DNA of 64,000 nt from JASBZA01 sp964345295 (GCA_964345295.1 CAYFQG010000001.1:1-64000), one strand, 5' to 3'; numbered from the stretch's first letter, positions 9,684 through 18,640 are shown. Notes: generated from the sequence alone by a model not told the origin. A program made the numbers and translations.

Positions 9684-9965
9684 TTACTCTTCGTCTGATC
9701 CGAATAAGTTAAGACGGAAGAGCAAGGATTCATCTTCGGGATTCTCGCAGTAAATTCTGGCCTGTACTAAGTTACCGCCTTCAATCAACTTCACCAAACC
9801 GGTAATCTGGCTGAGTTTACTCTTCAGGTTAAAACGGTCACCCTCATCGGTTACCAGGTAGACATTACCCTTACACATATCCAAAGCTTCCATGAATTTC
9901 TTAACATCAACATGGTTCATCTCGAATGCTCTGGAAGAAAAGTTTTCATTCATTAAATTGTCCAT
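9684..9965 (-). CDS. small HPr-like protein, function unknown
   Basis: This 93-aa protein has no signal or membrane segment. Residues about 17-90 can be matched by eye to the phosphocarrier HPr: the segment FMEALDMCKGNVYL resembles the first helix and second strand, and FNLKSKLSQITGL resembles the NLKS region around HPr Ser46. The HARPA active-site motif is not present (the equivalent reads HVDVKK), so a role in PTS phosphotransfer is unlikely. The start is supported by AAGGAGG six bases upstream. A terminator follows. The family assignment is weak and structural. Confidence 0.5.
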   Translation of the reverse strand: MDNLMNENFSSRAFEMNHVDVKKFMEALDMCKGNVYLVTDEGDRFNLKSKLSQITGLVKLIEGGNLVQARIYCENPEDESLLFRLNLFGSDEE

Positions 9966-10019
9966 ACGTTCCTCCTTGATATAGGTTAGGTATTTACCCG
10001 GATTATAGCAGTTAACTTG

Positions 10020-10325
10020 TTATCGGTCCAGGTCTGCCTGCTGTGCAATAAGCCTTAAAAGAATAAGGGCAAAGGCCACTAATAATTCCACGCCTAAAAT
10101 AATCAGGAAGACATCCAGGCGGTTGCGACTAAAGAGAATATTAAGCAAGATGATAAGAACCGTAATGAGTGAAAAGACTAAAAACTTGCCGCCTCTTGAG
10201 CCCATAAACATACGAAACATGGCCTTACCGGATGACGTCTTATGACCATCCGTCACTCTGGGTTTTGTATTTCTCCGGGTCTTTGAACTAGACCGATTGG
10301 TCGTTGTTGTCTTTCTGGTCGCCAT
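10020..10325 (-). CDS. small basic membrane protein, function unknown
   Basis: The protein has about 101 residues. The first 45 are basic and rich in Thr, Ser, Arg and Lys (MATRKTTTTNRSSSK), and two hydrophobic segments close together fill the rest, ending in a short charged tail. This resembles small two-helix membrane proteins with a cytosolic basic tail. The ATG at 10325 is preferred because GGATAGGTG lies in front. The longer frame starting at 10361 would overlap the promoter of the divergent rqcH. It is followed by the HPr-like gene 54 bases downstream, and they may be co-transcribed. No family is recognised. Confidence 0.6.
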   Translation of the reverse strand: MATRKTTTTNRSSSKTRRNTKPRVTDGHKTSSGKAMFRMFMGSRGGKFLVFSLITVLIILLNILFSRNRLDVFLIILGVELLVAFALILLRLIAQQADLDR

Positions 10326-10346
10326 GCTTACACCTATCCTCTTTTC

Positions 10347-10376
10347 TTTACAGGATACCATTAAAGAGGCTAAAAT
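10347..10376 (+). promoter_or_regulatory. putative promoter of rqcH
   Basis: TTTACA (10347-10352), an 18-base spacer and TAAAAT (10371-10376) lie 39 bases upstream of the start codon. The site overlaps only the unlikely 5' extension of the divergent small membrane gene. Confidence 0.6.
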
Positions 10377-10414
10377 GAACAGCCAAGTTAAAGGCGTTAG
10401 GGGGATTTTTTCAT

Positions 10415-12253
10415 ATGGCCATGGATGGTATCAGCTTACACTTTTTAATACCTGAGCTTAAAGACCGGCTGGTCGGCTCGAACCTGGATAAGATCCAGCA
10501 ACCCTATAAGCATGATTTATTGTTAACGTTCAGAGCACCGGGATCTCCCAGGCTTCTCCTATCGGCCAATCCCTCCGGTCCATACGTAAATCTCACCGAG
10601 GATAAGTATATAAATCCCGTCATCGCCCCGAATTTTTGCATGTTTTTAAGAAAACATTTACAGAGGGCACGCCTTATCGATATAAAAGCTGCACCTTTCG
10701 ATCGCACCCTTTATTTTAAATTTCAAGTAAGAGATGCTTTCTCAGACCTGGTTGAACGAACCCTGGTGATGGAGTTGGTCGGACGGCAGAGTAATCTTAT
10801 TTTATTAAACGAGAACCATGTCATTATGGACTGCCTAGTCCATGTCGACCAAAGCAAGTCCAAGACAAGAGAAATTCTTCCGGCGCATCCTTATCAGCCC
10901 ATGGCGCTCCTGGAAAAGCCTTCGCCCACTGACGTATTACGTAATTTAAACGAGCAAGGTCAGACCTACCTGGAAGCTTTTTTAACCGGCAAAAAGCTCT
11001 CCGGAAGCCTCATAGGCTTAGCCCAGGGCTTATCGCCTTTGACGGTCCGTGAAATTATTTTCAGGGCCGGTTTGGACGAGGATACCCGTGGTGACCAGCT
11101 TCATGACGAAGGTATAAGAGCTCTCTATGACGCATCACTATCGTTCTTCAACGAGTTAGTAGATAAAGAACGGAAAATCTCGGATAATCAGAAAATCCAA
11201 GCTTACTTCTTCCCGGAAGCTTCTAAAGGTCGGTCGGACTGCCATCCGCTTTGTTTAAGTTATTTGGGACCTCACCTTGCCATGCCCGGCTTAATTGAGG
11301 CTTTGGCCAAAGTGCATAGGCTTCAAAGGACACAGGATTTACTGCTTAACCGTCAAAATCAACTCCAAAGGAAGATTCGCCAGGACCTAGATAAAAAGCT
11401 GAAGTTACTTCATATTTACCAAGACGATATAAAAAGAAGTCAGGACTACGACCGATACCGTTATCAGGCTGAACTGATTTTAAGCCAGCTTTATCAGCTA
11501 CCCAAAAGGGTTCCGGACAATGGCAAAATAAACGTGATTGACTATTACGATCCCGAACAGAAAACGCTAGAAGTTGAATTGGATCCCAGATATTCCGTCT
11601 CGCATAATGCTCAGCTTTTCTTTAAAACCCATGACCGTCTAAGAGACACCTATAACTATGCCAAAGTACATCTGGAGCAATTAGAAGAGGACATCGCTTA
11701 TAGCCAAAACCTTTTGGCACTACTGGACGGTGCCCGGGATGAAGAAGACCTGGATTCCTTAGAACGTGAAATAAAGCGCATGTTGCCCAAAACAACTTCC
11801 GGTAAAAGAAAAGCCGACAAGGACTCTAAGAATCGTGGCCGGAAGAATCCTGAAGAACGTCCGGTCCCGCCCAGAAAATATCGTTCAAGCGACGGCTTTA
11901 TTATTTTGGCCGGTAGAAACAATTTGCAAAACGATCAGCTTACTTTTAGGCAAAATCAGAAACACGATTTATGGTTCCATGCCAAAGACAGGCCCGGAAG
12001 CCACGTTATATTAAAAACAGAAGGCAAAGAGGTTCCGGAAAGTTCTATCCTGGAAGCAGCAGAAATCGCTTCCTACTTGTCTCAATCAAGCTCCGAACGT
12101 CTTAACCAGAACCTGGTTTCAATTCCGGTAGACTACTGTCCGCTAAGTTACGTGCGAAAGCCTAAAGGCGCCAAGCCCGGTTTTACACTCTATGATAATT
12201 ACGAGACACTCCTGGCTCGGCCCTTGAGCCATGAAGACTTAAGGGAATCCTAG
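10415..12253 (+). CDS. rqcH: RqcH / fibronectin-binding NFACT family protein
   Basis: This 612-aa protein has the complete NFACT layout: NFACT-N (about 1-280, starting MAMDGISLHFLIPEL), a coiled coil (about 290-440), a basic linker, and the NFACT-R domain (about 485-590; DLWFHAKDRPGSHV). In Bacillota the family binds stalled 50S subunits with peptidyl-tRNA and recruits tRNA-Ala to add C-terminal alanine tails that mark the nascent chain for degradation. It was first described as a fibronectin-binding protein. It acts on cytosolic ribosomes. AGGGGG lies upstream of the ATG. It runs toward queH, with only six bases between the two stop codons. Confidence 0.95.
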   Translation: MAMDGISLHFLIPELKDRLVGSNLDKIQQPYKHDLLLTFRAPGSPRLLLSANPSGPYVNLTEDKYINPVIAPNFCMFLRKHLQRARLIDIKAAPFDRTLYFKFQVRDAFSDLVERTLVMELVGRQSNLILLNENHVIMDCLVHVDQSKSKTREILPAHPYQPMALLEKPSPTDVLRNLNEQGQTYLEAFLTGKKLSGSLIGLAQGLSPLTVREIIFRAGLDEDTRGDQLHDEGIRALYDASLSFFNELVDKERKISDNQKIQAYFFPEASKGRSDCHPLCLSYLGPHLAMPGLIEALAKVHRLQRTQDLLLNRQNQLQRKIRQDLDKKLKLLHIYQDDIKRSQDYDRYRYQAELILSQLYQLPKRVPDNGKINVIDYYDPEQKTLEVELDPRYSVSHNAQLFFKTHDRLRDTYNYAKVHLEQLEEDIAYSQNLLALLDGARDEEDLDSLEREIKRMLPKTTSGKRKADKDSKNRGRKNPEERPVPPRKYRSSDGFIILAGRNNLQNDQLTFRQNQKHDLWFHAKDRPGSHVILKTEGKEVPESSILEAAEIASYLSQSSSERLNQNLVSIPVDYCPLSYVRKPKGAKPGFTLYDNYETLLARPLSHEDLRES

Positions 12254-12259
12254 GGTAAA

Positions 12260-12862
12260 CTAGGCCAGGTCATCTATCCTTTCGGGAAGACTTAGGGGGT
12301 CTATGCCCAACTCCTCGCAAATCTTTTCTGTGAATTTGGTCTCTCGCAAAGAGTAGATACAGCCGCAATACTTTTGCCTATATAGGCCGTCTTCCCTAGC
12401 CATGTTTTGGCCTTCTCTGTAGCCGGAACGAAAATCAAAATACTTAAACTCGACTCCATGATGCTCCGCAGCTCTTTGGCCTGCTCTGATAATGGCTTCA
12501 TGGTCCTGCCACAAGGATACCGTCAGACTGGTGGTGAAGGCCGGGTAACCCTCTTCTTTACATCGCTTGGCGACTTGCTCCATTCTCATACCGTAACATG
12601 CTTCGCAGTGCTTAGACCGCAATGAACTAGGGAAAGATCTCCATAAAGCTTCCTCGGACTTTCCTTCGTAAAGCATGGGGACAGCATGAAGCTCGGAAAA
12701 AAGTTTGACGCCTTCTTCTCGTCTTGCATATTCTTGTGTCGGTTGAATATTCGGATTATAAAAATAGCCCTGAATCCGATAGCCTTCTTCCCTTAATACC
12801 TTCACCGGATATTCGGCACAAGGACCACAACATACATGTAAAAAGATCGCCTGATCCGTCAT
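12260..12862 (-). CDS. queH: epoxyqueuosine reductase QueH
   Basis: This 200-aa protein of the former DUF208 family catalyses the last step of queuosine formation in tRNA, reducing epoxyqueuosine to queuosine with an iron-sulfur cluster and a second metal. The conserved cysteines are visible: HVCCGPC near the N terminus, CEACYGMR in the middle and YCGC near residue 173. The length is normal. The ATG overlaps the ruvB stop codon by one base (TAATG), so it is the last gene of ruvC-ruvA-ruvB-queH. The link with recombination genes looks like operon convenience. Confidence 0.95.
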   Translation of the reverse strand: MTDQAIFLHVCCGPCAEYPVKVLREEGYRIQGYFYNPNIQPTQEYARREEGVKLFSELHAVPMLYEGKSEEALWRSFPSSLRSKHCEACYGMRMEQVAKRCKEEGYPAFTTSLTVSLWQDHEAIIRAGQRAAEHHGVEFKYFDFRSGYREGQNMAREDGLYRQKYCGCIYSLRETKFTEKICEELGIDPLSLPERIDDLA

Positions 12863-14071
12863 TACTTATCCTCATTTTCTTTAGGAGCATTAGGATTCAG
12901 TAAACCCAAATGCTGATAGGCCAGGTCGGTAATAATCCGACCTCTGGGGGTTTTAGCCAAGTAACCGATTTGCATTAAATACGGCTCATAAACATCTTCC
13001 AAAGTCCTGGCGTCTTCGTTAATCATAGCGGCCAGCGTATCCAGGCCGACCGGACCGCCATTAAAAACCGTTGCAATATGTTCCAGAATGGCATTGTCGG
13101 TCTTATTTAAGCCTTGCTCGTCAATTTCCAAAGCTTCCAGACCCTGCCTGGCTATGTCCAAAGTCAAAATGCCTTCTCCATGCACCTGAGCAAAGTCTCT
13201 GAGCCTCTTTAATAAGCGGATGGCAATACGGGGTGTACCCCTGGATCTACGGGCAATTTCTGTCAAAGCATCGGGCTGGGCTCCGATGTTCAAAATAGCC
13301 GCATCACGCTCTATAATTTTTACCAAGGCTTCCTCGTCATAAAGTTCCAAACGGAAAACCACACCGAAACGATCACGCAAAGGCGCGGACAAAAGCCCGG
13401 CTCTGGTCGTTGCCCCNNNNNNNNNNNNNNNNNNNNNNNNNNNNNNNNNNNNNNNNNNNNNNNNNNNNNNNNNNNNNNNNNNNNNNNNNNGTAAAAGGCG
13501 GCAAATCAATACGAATGGCCCTGGCTCCGGCACCTTTACCAATCATAATATCCAGTGCAAAATCCTCCATGGCCGAATAAAGCACCTCTTCTACCGTATG
13601 ATTTAAGCGATGAATTTCATCGATGAATAAAACATCATGCGGTTCCAAGTTGGTCAGAATGGCCGACAGGTCACCGGCCTTTTCAATGGCAGGACCCGAG
13701 GTAAGACGTAGGTTAACGCCCATCTCATTAGCGATGATACCGGCCAAAGTGGTCTTACCTAAGCCTGGAGGCCCATATAAGAGCACATGGTCCAAGGACT
13801 CTTGTCGCTGCAAGGCCGCTTCAATATAGACCTGTAAATTTTCCTTCAGCTTTGTCTGGCCAAAGTAATCGCGCAGCCAAAGGGGTCGAATCTGTCGTTC
13901 ATCACCGTCTTCCGACCGACTCTCTCGACTCAGTAAGGCATCATCTCCTCCAAAATCTTCATCATAACTGTCGTCCGCAATATAGGAGGATGCAATATCA
14001 AAATTAAAATGTTCTATACTAAATTCGTCTTCTTCAGGTTGATTGAAAGGATTTTCGGGTCTCTTTACCAA
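12862..14071 (-). CDS. ruvB: Holliday junction branch-migration helicase RuvB (interrupted by an assembly gap)
   Basis: RuvB is the hexameric AAA+ motor that drives branch migration with RuvA. The 5' part (to 13491) has the Walker A motif GPPGLGKT, Walker B FIDEIHR and the strand ending RIDLPPF. The 3' part (from 13416) resumes at GATTRAG (sensor 1) with arginine-finger PLRDRF and the winged-helix domain. Only about two residues of a normal RuvB are missing, yet 74 Ns separate the parts and put them in different frames, so the gap length is wrong rather than the gene broken. The start is TTG, with AAGGAGGG six bases upstream. An acidic N-terminal extension of about 40 residues precedes the usual RuvB start. 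Confidence 0.93.
13417..13490. other. run of 74 N (assembly gap) inside ruvB
   Basis: Unknown bases interrupt ruvB between ...DLPPF plus the first two bases of a Thr codon and the Gly-Ala-Thr-Thr of sensor 1. Family comparison (TLIG or TLVG here) predicts about 7 missing bases, which also restores the frame; 74 does not. Confidence 0.98.
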
Positions 14072-14083
14072 ATCTATCCCTCC

Positions 14084-14713
14084 TTACACAATTCTGGCCG
14101 ACGCCATGGCCCGGCGCAGATTTTCTTCTATGGATTTTTCCGGATCAAAAGATTTCTTAACCAGTTCTTTGGCCTCGTGGGGCGGATAACCCAGAAAAAT
14201 CAAGCCCTCTACTATATCAAGCTTATCTTGTTCGGTCTGTGTGGCGGGCGTATCTTCCGTTTCACTCCTATCTGATTCAAAGTGCTCGTCTTCCTTGACC
14301 CATCCGGACTTCTTCACCTTGTCTTTGAGATCTACAATAATACGTTCGGCGCCCTTCTTGCCGATGCCTTTGGCCTTAGTCAAAGCCTTCCAATCCCCTT
14401 GCATGACATGGAAGGCAAAGCTCCACGGAGTATATTCTTCCAAAATAGCCTGGGCAGCCTTGGGCCCTATGGAATTCACCGTGATAAGAAGTTCAAACAG
14501 TCTCTTGGACTCCCTATCGGGAAAGCCGAACAATTGCTGACGGTCCTGGCTGAAATGAAGATAGGCATAAACCATGGCTTCTTCACCCAGAGCGGGCAAG
14601 TTAGCGGATAGGCCGGGGCCCATCTGCAAAACATAACCGACCCCTGCGCACTCGATGACTACGAACTCCTCCGTCCTCTCGGTCAGGGTACCTTTAAAAT
14701 AAGAATAAATCAC
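14084..14713 (-). CDS. ruvA: Holliday junction DNA-binding protein RuvA
   Basis: This 209-aa protein has the RuvA order: N-terminal OB fold (MIYSYFKGTLTER), tandem helix-hairpin-helix motifs (NSIGPKAAQAIL, AKGIGKKGAERI) that hold the four-way junction, an acidic linker, and a C-terminal UBA-like domain (about 165-209) that contacts RuvB. Its ATG overlaps the ruvC stop by four bases (ATGA), and ruvB follows after 12 bases. It is essential for loading RuvB on junctions. Confidence 0.96.
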   Translation of the reverse strand: MIYSYFKGTLTERTEEFVVIECAGVGYVLQMGPGLSANLPALGEEAMVYAYLHFSQDRQQLFGFPDRESKRLFELLITVNSIGPKAAQAILEEYTPWSFAFHVMQGDWKALTKAKGIGKKGAERIIVDLKDKVKKSGWVKEDEHFESDRSETEDTPATQTEQDKLDIVEGLIFLGYPPHEAKELVKKSFDPEKSIEENLRRAMASARIV

Positions 14714-15216
14714 TGATAGCCTCCTTTGAGCTTTTGGCCATAACTGCCTAAGCCGCGATTAGCCTGGGCAATGGCTACGGCCAAAGCATCTGCTGCGTCG
14801 TCAGGCTGAGGTATCTCCGGCAGGTTCAACAGTACCTGGACCATTTTCTGCACTTGCTTCTTATCGGCTCTACCGTAACCGGTCACCGCGTTTTTTACCT
14901 GAGACGGCTTATATTCATAAATCGGGATATTGGCTTGGGCCATGGTCAATACGATTACGCCTCTCGCCTGGGCTGTACCCATCGCCGTTGTGGTGTTGTG
15001 GTTAAAGAAAAGTTCTTCTATGGCTAAGACTTCAGGATGATAGCGATTCAACAGTGCCTTCATGCCGTCATGTATGGCCAAAAGTCTTTGCTCGAAAGGG
15101 ACTCTGGCTTGGGTCTGAATGACCCCGTAATCGATGGGCTTAAAGCGATTGTGCCTGACCTCAATTAGGCCGTAGCCGCAAATGGCGTAGCCCGGGTCGA
15201 CTCCCATAATAAGCAT
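14710..15216 (-). CDS. ruvC: crossover junction endodeoxyribonuclease RuvC
   Basis: RuvC cuts Holliday junctions symmetrically as a dimer. The catalytic acidic residues of the RNase H fold are in place: D7 (GVDPGY), E67/E68 (AIEELFF), and D140 and D143 (PDDAADAL). The 168-aa length is normal. It is the first gene of the operon. GGAGA lies about 11 bases before the ATG at 15216, and a second ATG three codons on is also possible. It is transcribed divergently from the DtxR-type regulator. Confidence 0.96.
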   Translation of the reverse strand: MLIMGVDPGYAICGYGLIEVRHNRFKPIDYGVIQTQARVPFEQRLLAIHDGMKALLNRYHPEVLAIEELFFNHNTTTAMGTAQARGVIVLTMAQANIPIYEYKPSQVKNAVTGYGRADKKQVQKMVQVLLNLPEIPQPDDAADALAVAIAQANRGLGSYGQKLKGGYQ

Positions 15217-15255
15217 GAGTAAGCTTGTCTCCTTTCTTTCCTTGCCACATGTAAG

Positions 15256-15284
15256 ACTGATTCTAACACAAGATAAGGTATAAT
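15256..15284 (+). promoter_or_regulatory. putative promoter of the DtxR/MntR-type regulator
   Basis: A perfect TATAAT (15279-15284) lies 28 bases before the start codon. The -35 region is weak (CTGATT or TGATTC at 16-17 bases), as in promoters helped by an activator or an extended -10. Confidence 0.55.
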
Positions 15285-15312
15285 AGGCACATTACTTACG
15301 GGAGGGGTACCC

Positions 15313-15762
15313 ATGCAACTAGCAGAATCCGGTGAAAACTACTTAGAAAACATCCTTATCTTACAGGCCAGAAACGGCCAAGTACGATCCAGCGATATTG
15401 CCACTAGCATGGGCTTTAGTAAGCCCAGCGTTAGCAGGGCCGTCCATCTTCTAAAGGATAACGGCTACCTAACCATGGATTCATCCAACCTGATTGAGCT
15501 GACCGAACAGGGTTTGGCTGTAGCAACCGCTGTCTACGAAAAGCACATATTTCTTCGAGAATTTCTCATTCATCTGGGGGTGAGCGAAGAAAATGCCGCT
15601 GTAGATGCCTGTAAAATTGAGCACGTCATTTCCGACGAAACATTTGAAAAACTAAAAGGCGTCTTCCCGGACATCTACGCCCACATTAAGGAAAACGCCT
15701 TTGATGATGAATTTATCTTGGCCTTCCACAGGGAAAACCAATACAAACAGGATAAAGATTAA
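15313..15762 (+). CDS. DtxR/MntR family metal-dependent transcriptional regulator
   Basis: This 149-aa protein has the winged helix of the DtxR family (about 1-65; SSDIATSMGFSKPSVSRAV is the recognition region) and the dimerisation/metal-binding helices (about 70-135; KIEHVISDE holds conserved Glu and His ligands). There is no C-terminal SH3-like domain, so it resembles the short MntR type that senses Mn(II) or Fe(II) and represses uptake genes. The start is supported by GGGAGGGG. Its last four bases overlap the end of perR on the other strand. No transporter is next to it, so its targets lie elsewhere. Confidence 0.88.
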   Translation: MQLAESGENYLENILILQARNGQVRSSDIATSMGFSKPSVSRAVHLLKDNGYLTMDSSNLIELTEQGLAVATAVYEKHIFLREFLIHLGVSEENAAVDACKIEHVISDETFEKLKGVFPDIYAHIKENAFDDEFILAFHRENQYKQDKD

Positions 15763-16184
15763 GAAAGTCTGTCAGAGTTCTCAGAGGCACATTCAGGGCA
15801 TAGGCCTTTAACCAGAACCTGCTCATCCAGGACTTCAAAACCCGGAGGCAGGTTCTTTTCTACCTCCGGATCATAAGGAATATCCCAAATCTTGCCGCAG
15901 TGTACGCAGTGGAAATGTCCGTGTCGGTCCATATCCACATCGTAATGGCAGTAGGCCTCACCTACATCCAAAGCCTTTAAAAGCCCGTGTTTTTCAAACA
16001 AGTTAACCGTATTATAAACCGTGGCCTTAGAAATTTTTTCCGGCCGATCGGCCAGGGCTTCATAGACTTCTTCGATTCCCGGATGCACCTTATGCTCCAG
16101 AAAATATTCCAAAATCGTTATACGCTGCCTGGTGGCTTGCATGTGTTTTTCCTTTAAGATTTGCTCAGCTTCTTGCTGACTCAT
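15759..16184 (-). CDS. perR: Fur family regulator, PerR type
   Basis: This 141-aa protein has the Fur winged helix (about 15-80; ATRQRITILEYF, SKATVYNTV) and the dimerisation domain. The structural zinc site is CVHC (C93, C96) and CPEC (C129, C132). The regulatory site has H34, D86, H90, H92 and D101. An aspartate at the last position, rather than glutamate, fits peroxide-sensing PerR. It would repress oxidative-defence genes until Fe-catalysed His oxidation. The gene follows htpG by 22 bases, with AGAGGAG before the ATG, so it is part of marR-htpG-perR. Confidence 0.85.
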   Translation of the reverse strand: MSQQEAEQILKEKHMQATRQRITILEYFLEHKVHPGIEEVYEALADRPEKISKATVYNTVNLFEKHGLLKALDVGEAYCHYDVDMDRHGHFHCVHCGKIWDIPYDPEVEKNLPPGFEVLDEQVLVKGLCPECASENSDRLS

Positions 16185-16206
16185 CTAATCAACTCCTCTT
16201 TAAGAC

Positions 16207-18099
16207 TTATAGGTCCACTTGCTCCAATAAGGTCTGAGAACGCTTCAAGAAATGAAGCAAATCATCCCCTTGTAAGGATCCGTGGCTTAACCTGGCCAAG
16301 TCATAAATTTCTTCGGCCAAAGTCAGGCCGGTCTCTTCTTTACCGCTTGTTTCATCCAAAAGGCACAACTTGGTTATCAGAGATTGGTCTGTATTTAATA
16401 CCAAAGTGTGCTTAGGCGGAATCAGGCTGTCCAAATCCTGGCCCATGTCCTGACCCATACGCTCGTATAAGTCTCGCATGGCCCTGGTTTCTTCATCCTC
16501 GGTTAAGATAGCGGCCTCGGCATGGGGACCTAAGCCCTTGACCTCAATTTCCAATTTATCATTGCCTGTAGCCTTACGGAAAATTCTTTCCAACTGTTCC
16601 TTGCGGTCTTCATTACCGGATTCGCCTGCGACTTCGGCATCTACTCTTACGAAGTGGAGCTGATCATGCATGTCCAAGTTTTGCATGAAGGGTAAATCCA
16701 GCTCATGCTCCATTAAAAAGACCCACTCGTCTTTGGCCGTCAGACGTTTAATATAAGCAATCTGAGCCTTGGGATCGGTCGTGTAATAAAACTTTTCTTT
16801 ACCCGACTCCTTCAACTCAGCAAAAGATTTGTAAGTACCGTCCTCGCTCTCGAAAAGGAAAGCCTCCTTGGCCCTATCGTAGAACTTATGATCGCGCAAA
16901 GAGCCGTATCGGACAAACAAAGATAAATCTTTCCAATAAGACTCGTATTTCTCTCGCTCGTTTTTGGCCAAATCCTTTAACTGATCGGCAACCTTACGCA
17001 CGATATGGTTACTGAGCTTTTCCAGATTAGAATCGTATCGGAGATTGGATCTCGACACGTTCAAAGTCAAGTCTGGGCTGTCCAGACAGCCTCTTAACAA
17101 GAAGAGATAGTCCGGGATTAGTTCTTTCACGTCATCGGCTACAAAGACCTGGTTGTAATAAACCTTGAGGCGTCCGGCCAAAGTATCCATGTGTTCCTCG
17201 GCTTTTGGGAAATACAAAATGCCTTGGAGGCGGAAGGGATAGTCCATATTAAGGTGGATCCAAAACATAGGATCACGATAATCTTGGAAGAGCTCATGGT
17301 AGAAAGCGATATACTCTTCATCGCTGATTTCGGACGGTGATTTGGTCCAAAGCGGGTTAGGATTATTGATGGGTTTTGGCTCTGTAGTTACAGTCTCTTC
17401 TTTGGACTCTTCATCCTTAGACGCTTCGTTTTCAAGGGCTTCTTGAGCCTTCTTCTCTTCTTCTTCAATATCATGGAAGTAGATAGGATAAGGCATAAAC
17501 TGGGCGTATTTCGTGAGAATCTGTCTTAATTTAAACGCATCGAAATCATCCTTGACCTCATCCGACAGGTACATACTAATCTTGGTTCCCCTAGTGTCTC
17601 GGTCACCGTCTCCCATGGTGTAATCGGTACCCGTATCGGATTCCCAAAAACATGCCTTAGCTCCTTTTTGCCAGGATAAGGTATCAATGCGTACTTTAGA
17701 CGAAACCATAAAGGACGAATAAAAACCTAAACCGAAATGTCCGATAACACCGGAGCCGGCGTCCGACTGGTCTTGATATTTCTCGATAAAGGCCATGGCT
17801 CCCGAATAGGCAATATTATTAATATAGTTATCCAGTTCTTCCTCGGTCATACCCAGACCGTTATCTTCTACAGTGATAAGGTTTTGGCCCTTGTCATAGC
17901 TTACATCAATCCTATAAGCGGGTTTTTCTTCCTCATCCCATTGGCCCATCGTACGAAGGCGCTCCAGCTTGGTAATAGCGTCCGCCGCATTCGAGACAAT
18001 TTCTCTTAGAAATATGTCCTTATCCGTATAAAGCCATTGTCTGATAACCGGAAAAATATTTTCCGTGGAAACCTTGATACTACCTTTTCTTTCTACCAT
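16207..18099 (-). CDS. htpG: molecular chaperone HtpG (Hsp90)
   Basis: This 630-aa protein shows the GHKL ATPase domain (about 1-220) with EIVSNAADA, DNGLGMT and GHFGLGFYS, the middle domain with the catalytic-loop arginine region (NVSRSNLRYD), and a short dimerisation domain. An acidic charged linker near residues 210-245 is somewhat longer than in E. coli HtpG. It is cytosolic and helps fold or hold client proteins under stress. It lies between marR (9 bases upstream) and perR. TAGGAGG precedes the ATG. Confidence 0.96.
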   Translation of the reverse strand: MVERKGSIKVSTENIFPVIRQWLYTDKDIFLREIVSNAADAITKLERLRTMGQWDEEEKPAYRIDVSYDKGQNLITVEDNGLGMTEEELDNYINNIAYSGAMAFIEKYQDQSDAGSGVIGHFGLGFYSSFMVSSKVRIDTLSWQKGAKACFWESDTGTDYTMGDGDRDTRGTKISMYLSDEVKDDFDAFKLRQILTKYAQFMPYPIYFHDIEEEEKKAQEALENEASKDEESKEETVTTEPKPINNPNPLWTKSPSEISDEEYIAFYHELFQDYRDPMFWIHLNMDYPFRLQGILYFPKAEEHMDTLAGRLKVYYNQVFVADDVKELIPDYLFLLRGCLDSPDLTLNVSRSNLRYDSNLEKLSNHIVRKVADQLKDLAKNEREKYESYWKDLSLFVRYGSLRDHKFYDRAKEAFLFESEDGTYKSFAELKESGKEKFYYTTDPKAQIAYIKRLTAKDEWVFLMEHELDLPFMQNLDMHDQLHFVRVDAEVAGESGNEDRKEQLERIFRKATGNDKLEIEVKGLGPHAEAAILTEDEETRAMRDLYERMGQDMGQDLDSLIPPKHTLVLNTDQSLITKLCLLDETSGKEETGLTLAEEIYDLARLSHGSLQGDDLLHFLKRSQTLLEQVDL

Positions 18100-18108
18100 T
18101 TAATCCTC

Positions 18109-18597
18109 CTAGTTCTCCTCTGCTGCGTCTACTTCATCTAAATTACTGTTAATCTTGGCCAAAATGCGACTTACGTTCTGAAGCTCCTCAGCGCTGATAC
18201 CGCGGAAGACTTTGCCAAAGAAAGTGTCGACATCCGCCCGGGTATCTTCCATTAACTTGTCATAATTGGCGCGGTTGAGCTTTAATCTGATCTTACGACG
18301 GTCCTTGCTGTCTTTACGGATGCTTAAATAACCGTCTTCCTCCAACTGCAGGGCCATACGTTTTACGTTCTGGTAAGAAGATCCGAAAATATAAGCCAGC
18401 TCTTGTAAGCTCGGATCATAGTCGCCGAAAGCCTCTAAGCCGACTAATAAGAACAACTGACGCATTGTCATGGCCTCAATCTCTTTGTCACTTTCGGCCT
18501 GCATCTTGTTGGTTACGGTAAAGAAATAACCGTATGTCTGCAACGTTTCTTCAATCTGTTCGTAAACCTGATTTAAGTCTGAATTTTCCATTTCCAC
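18109..18597 (-). CDS. MarR family transcriptional regulator
   Basis: This 162-aa protein has the MarR winged helix (about 45-110). The recognition helix is YIFGSSYQNVKRMALQL and the wing carries the Asp-Arg-Arg signature DSKDRRKIRL. N- and C-terminal helices for dimerisation flank it. It heads the marR-htpG-perR unit, and an imperfect palindrome at 18609-18632 just upstream is a fitting autoregulatory operator. The ligand is unknown. No cysteine pair typical of OhrR sensing is seen. Confidence 0.88.
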   Translation of the reverse strand: MEMENSDLNQVYEQIEETLQTYGYFFTVTNKMQAESDKEIEAMTMRQLFLLVGLEAFGDYDPSLQELAYIFGSSYQNVKRMALQLEEDGYLSIRKDSKDRRKIRLKLNRANYDKLMEDTRADVDTFFGKVFRGISAEELQNVSRILAKINSNLDEVDAAEEN

Positions 18598-18608
18598 TCT
18601 CTTTCCTT

Positions 18609-18632
18609 GTCACAAAGTTCAACTATTGTGTC
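18609..18632. promoter_or_regulatory. candidate MarR operator (imperfect inverted repeat)
   Basis: The minus strand reads GACACAATAGTT, two bases, then ACTTTGTGAC; the halves are inverted copies with one inserted base. It spans the expected transcription start of the marR-htpG-perR operon, where a bound repressor would block polymerase. Confidence 0.5.
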
Positions 18633-18640
18633 ATTTTTTC

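Noticed and set aside
13417..13490. An insertion element or intein in ruvB.
   Set aside because: The flanks join cleanly at a family-conserved place with only two residues missing, so a scaffold gap explains it best.
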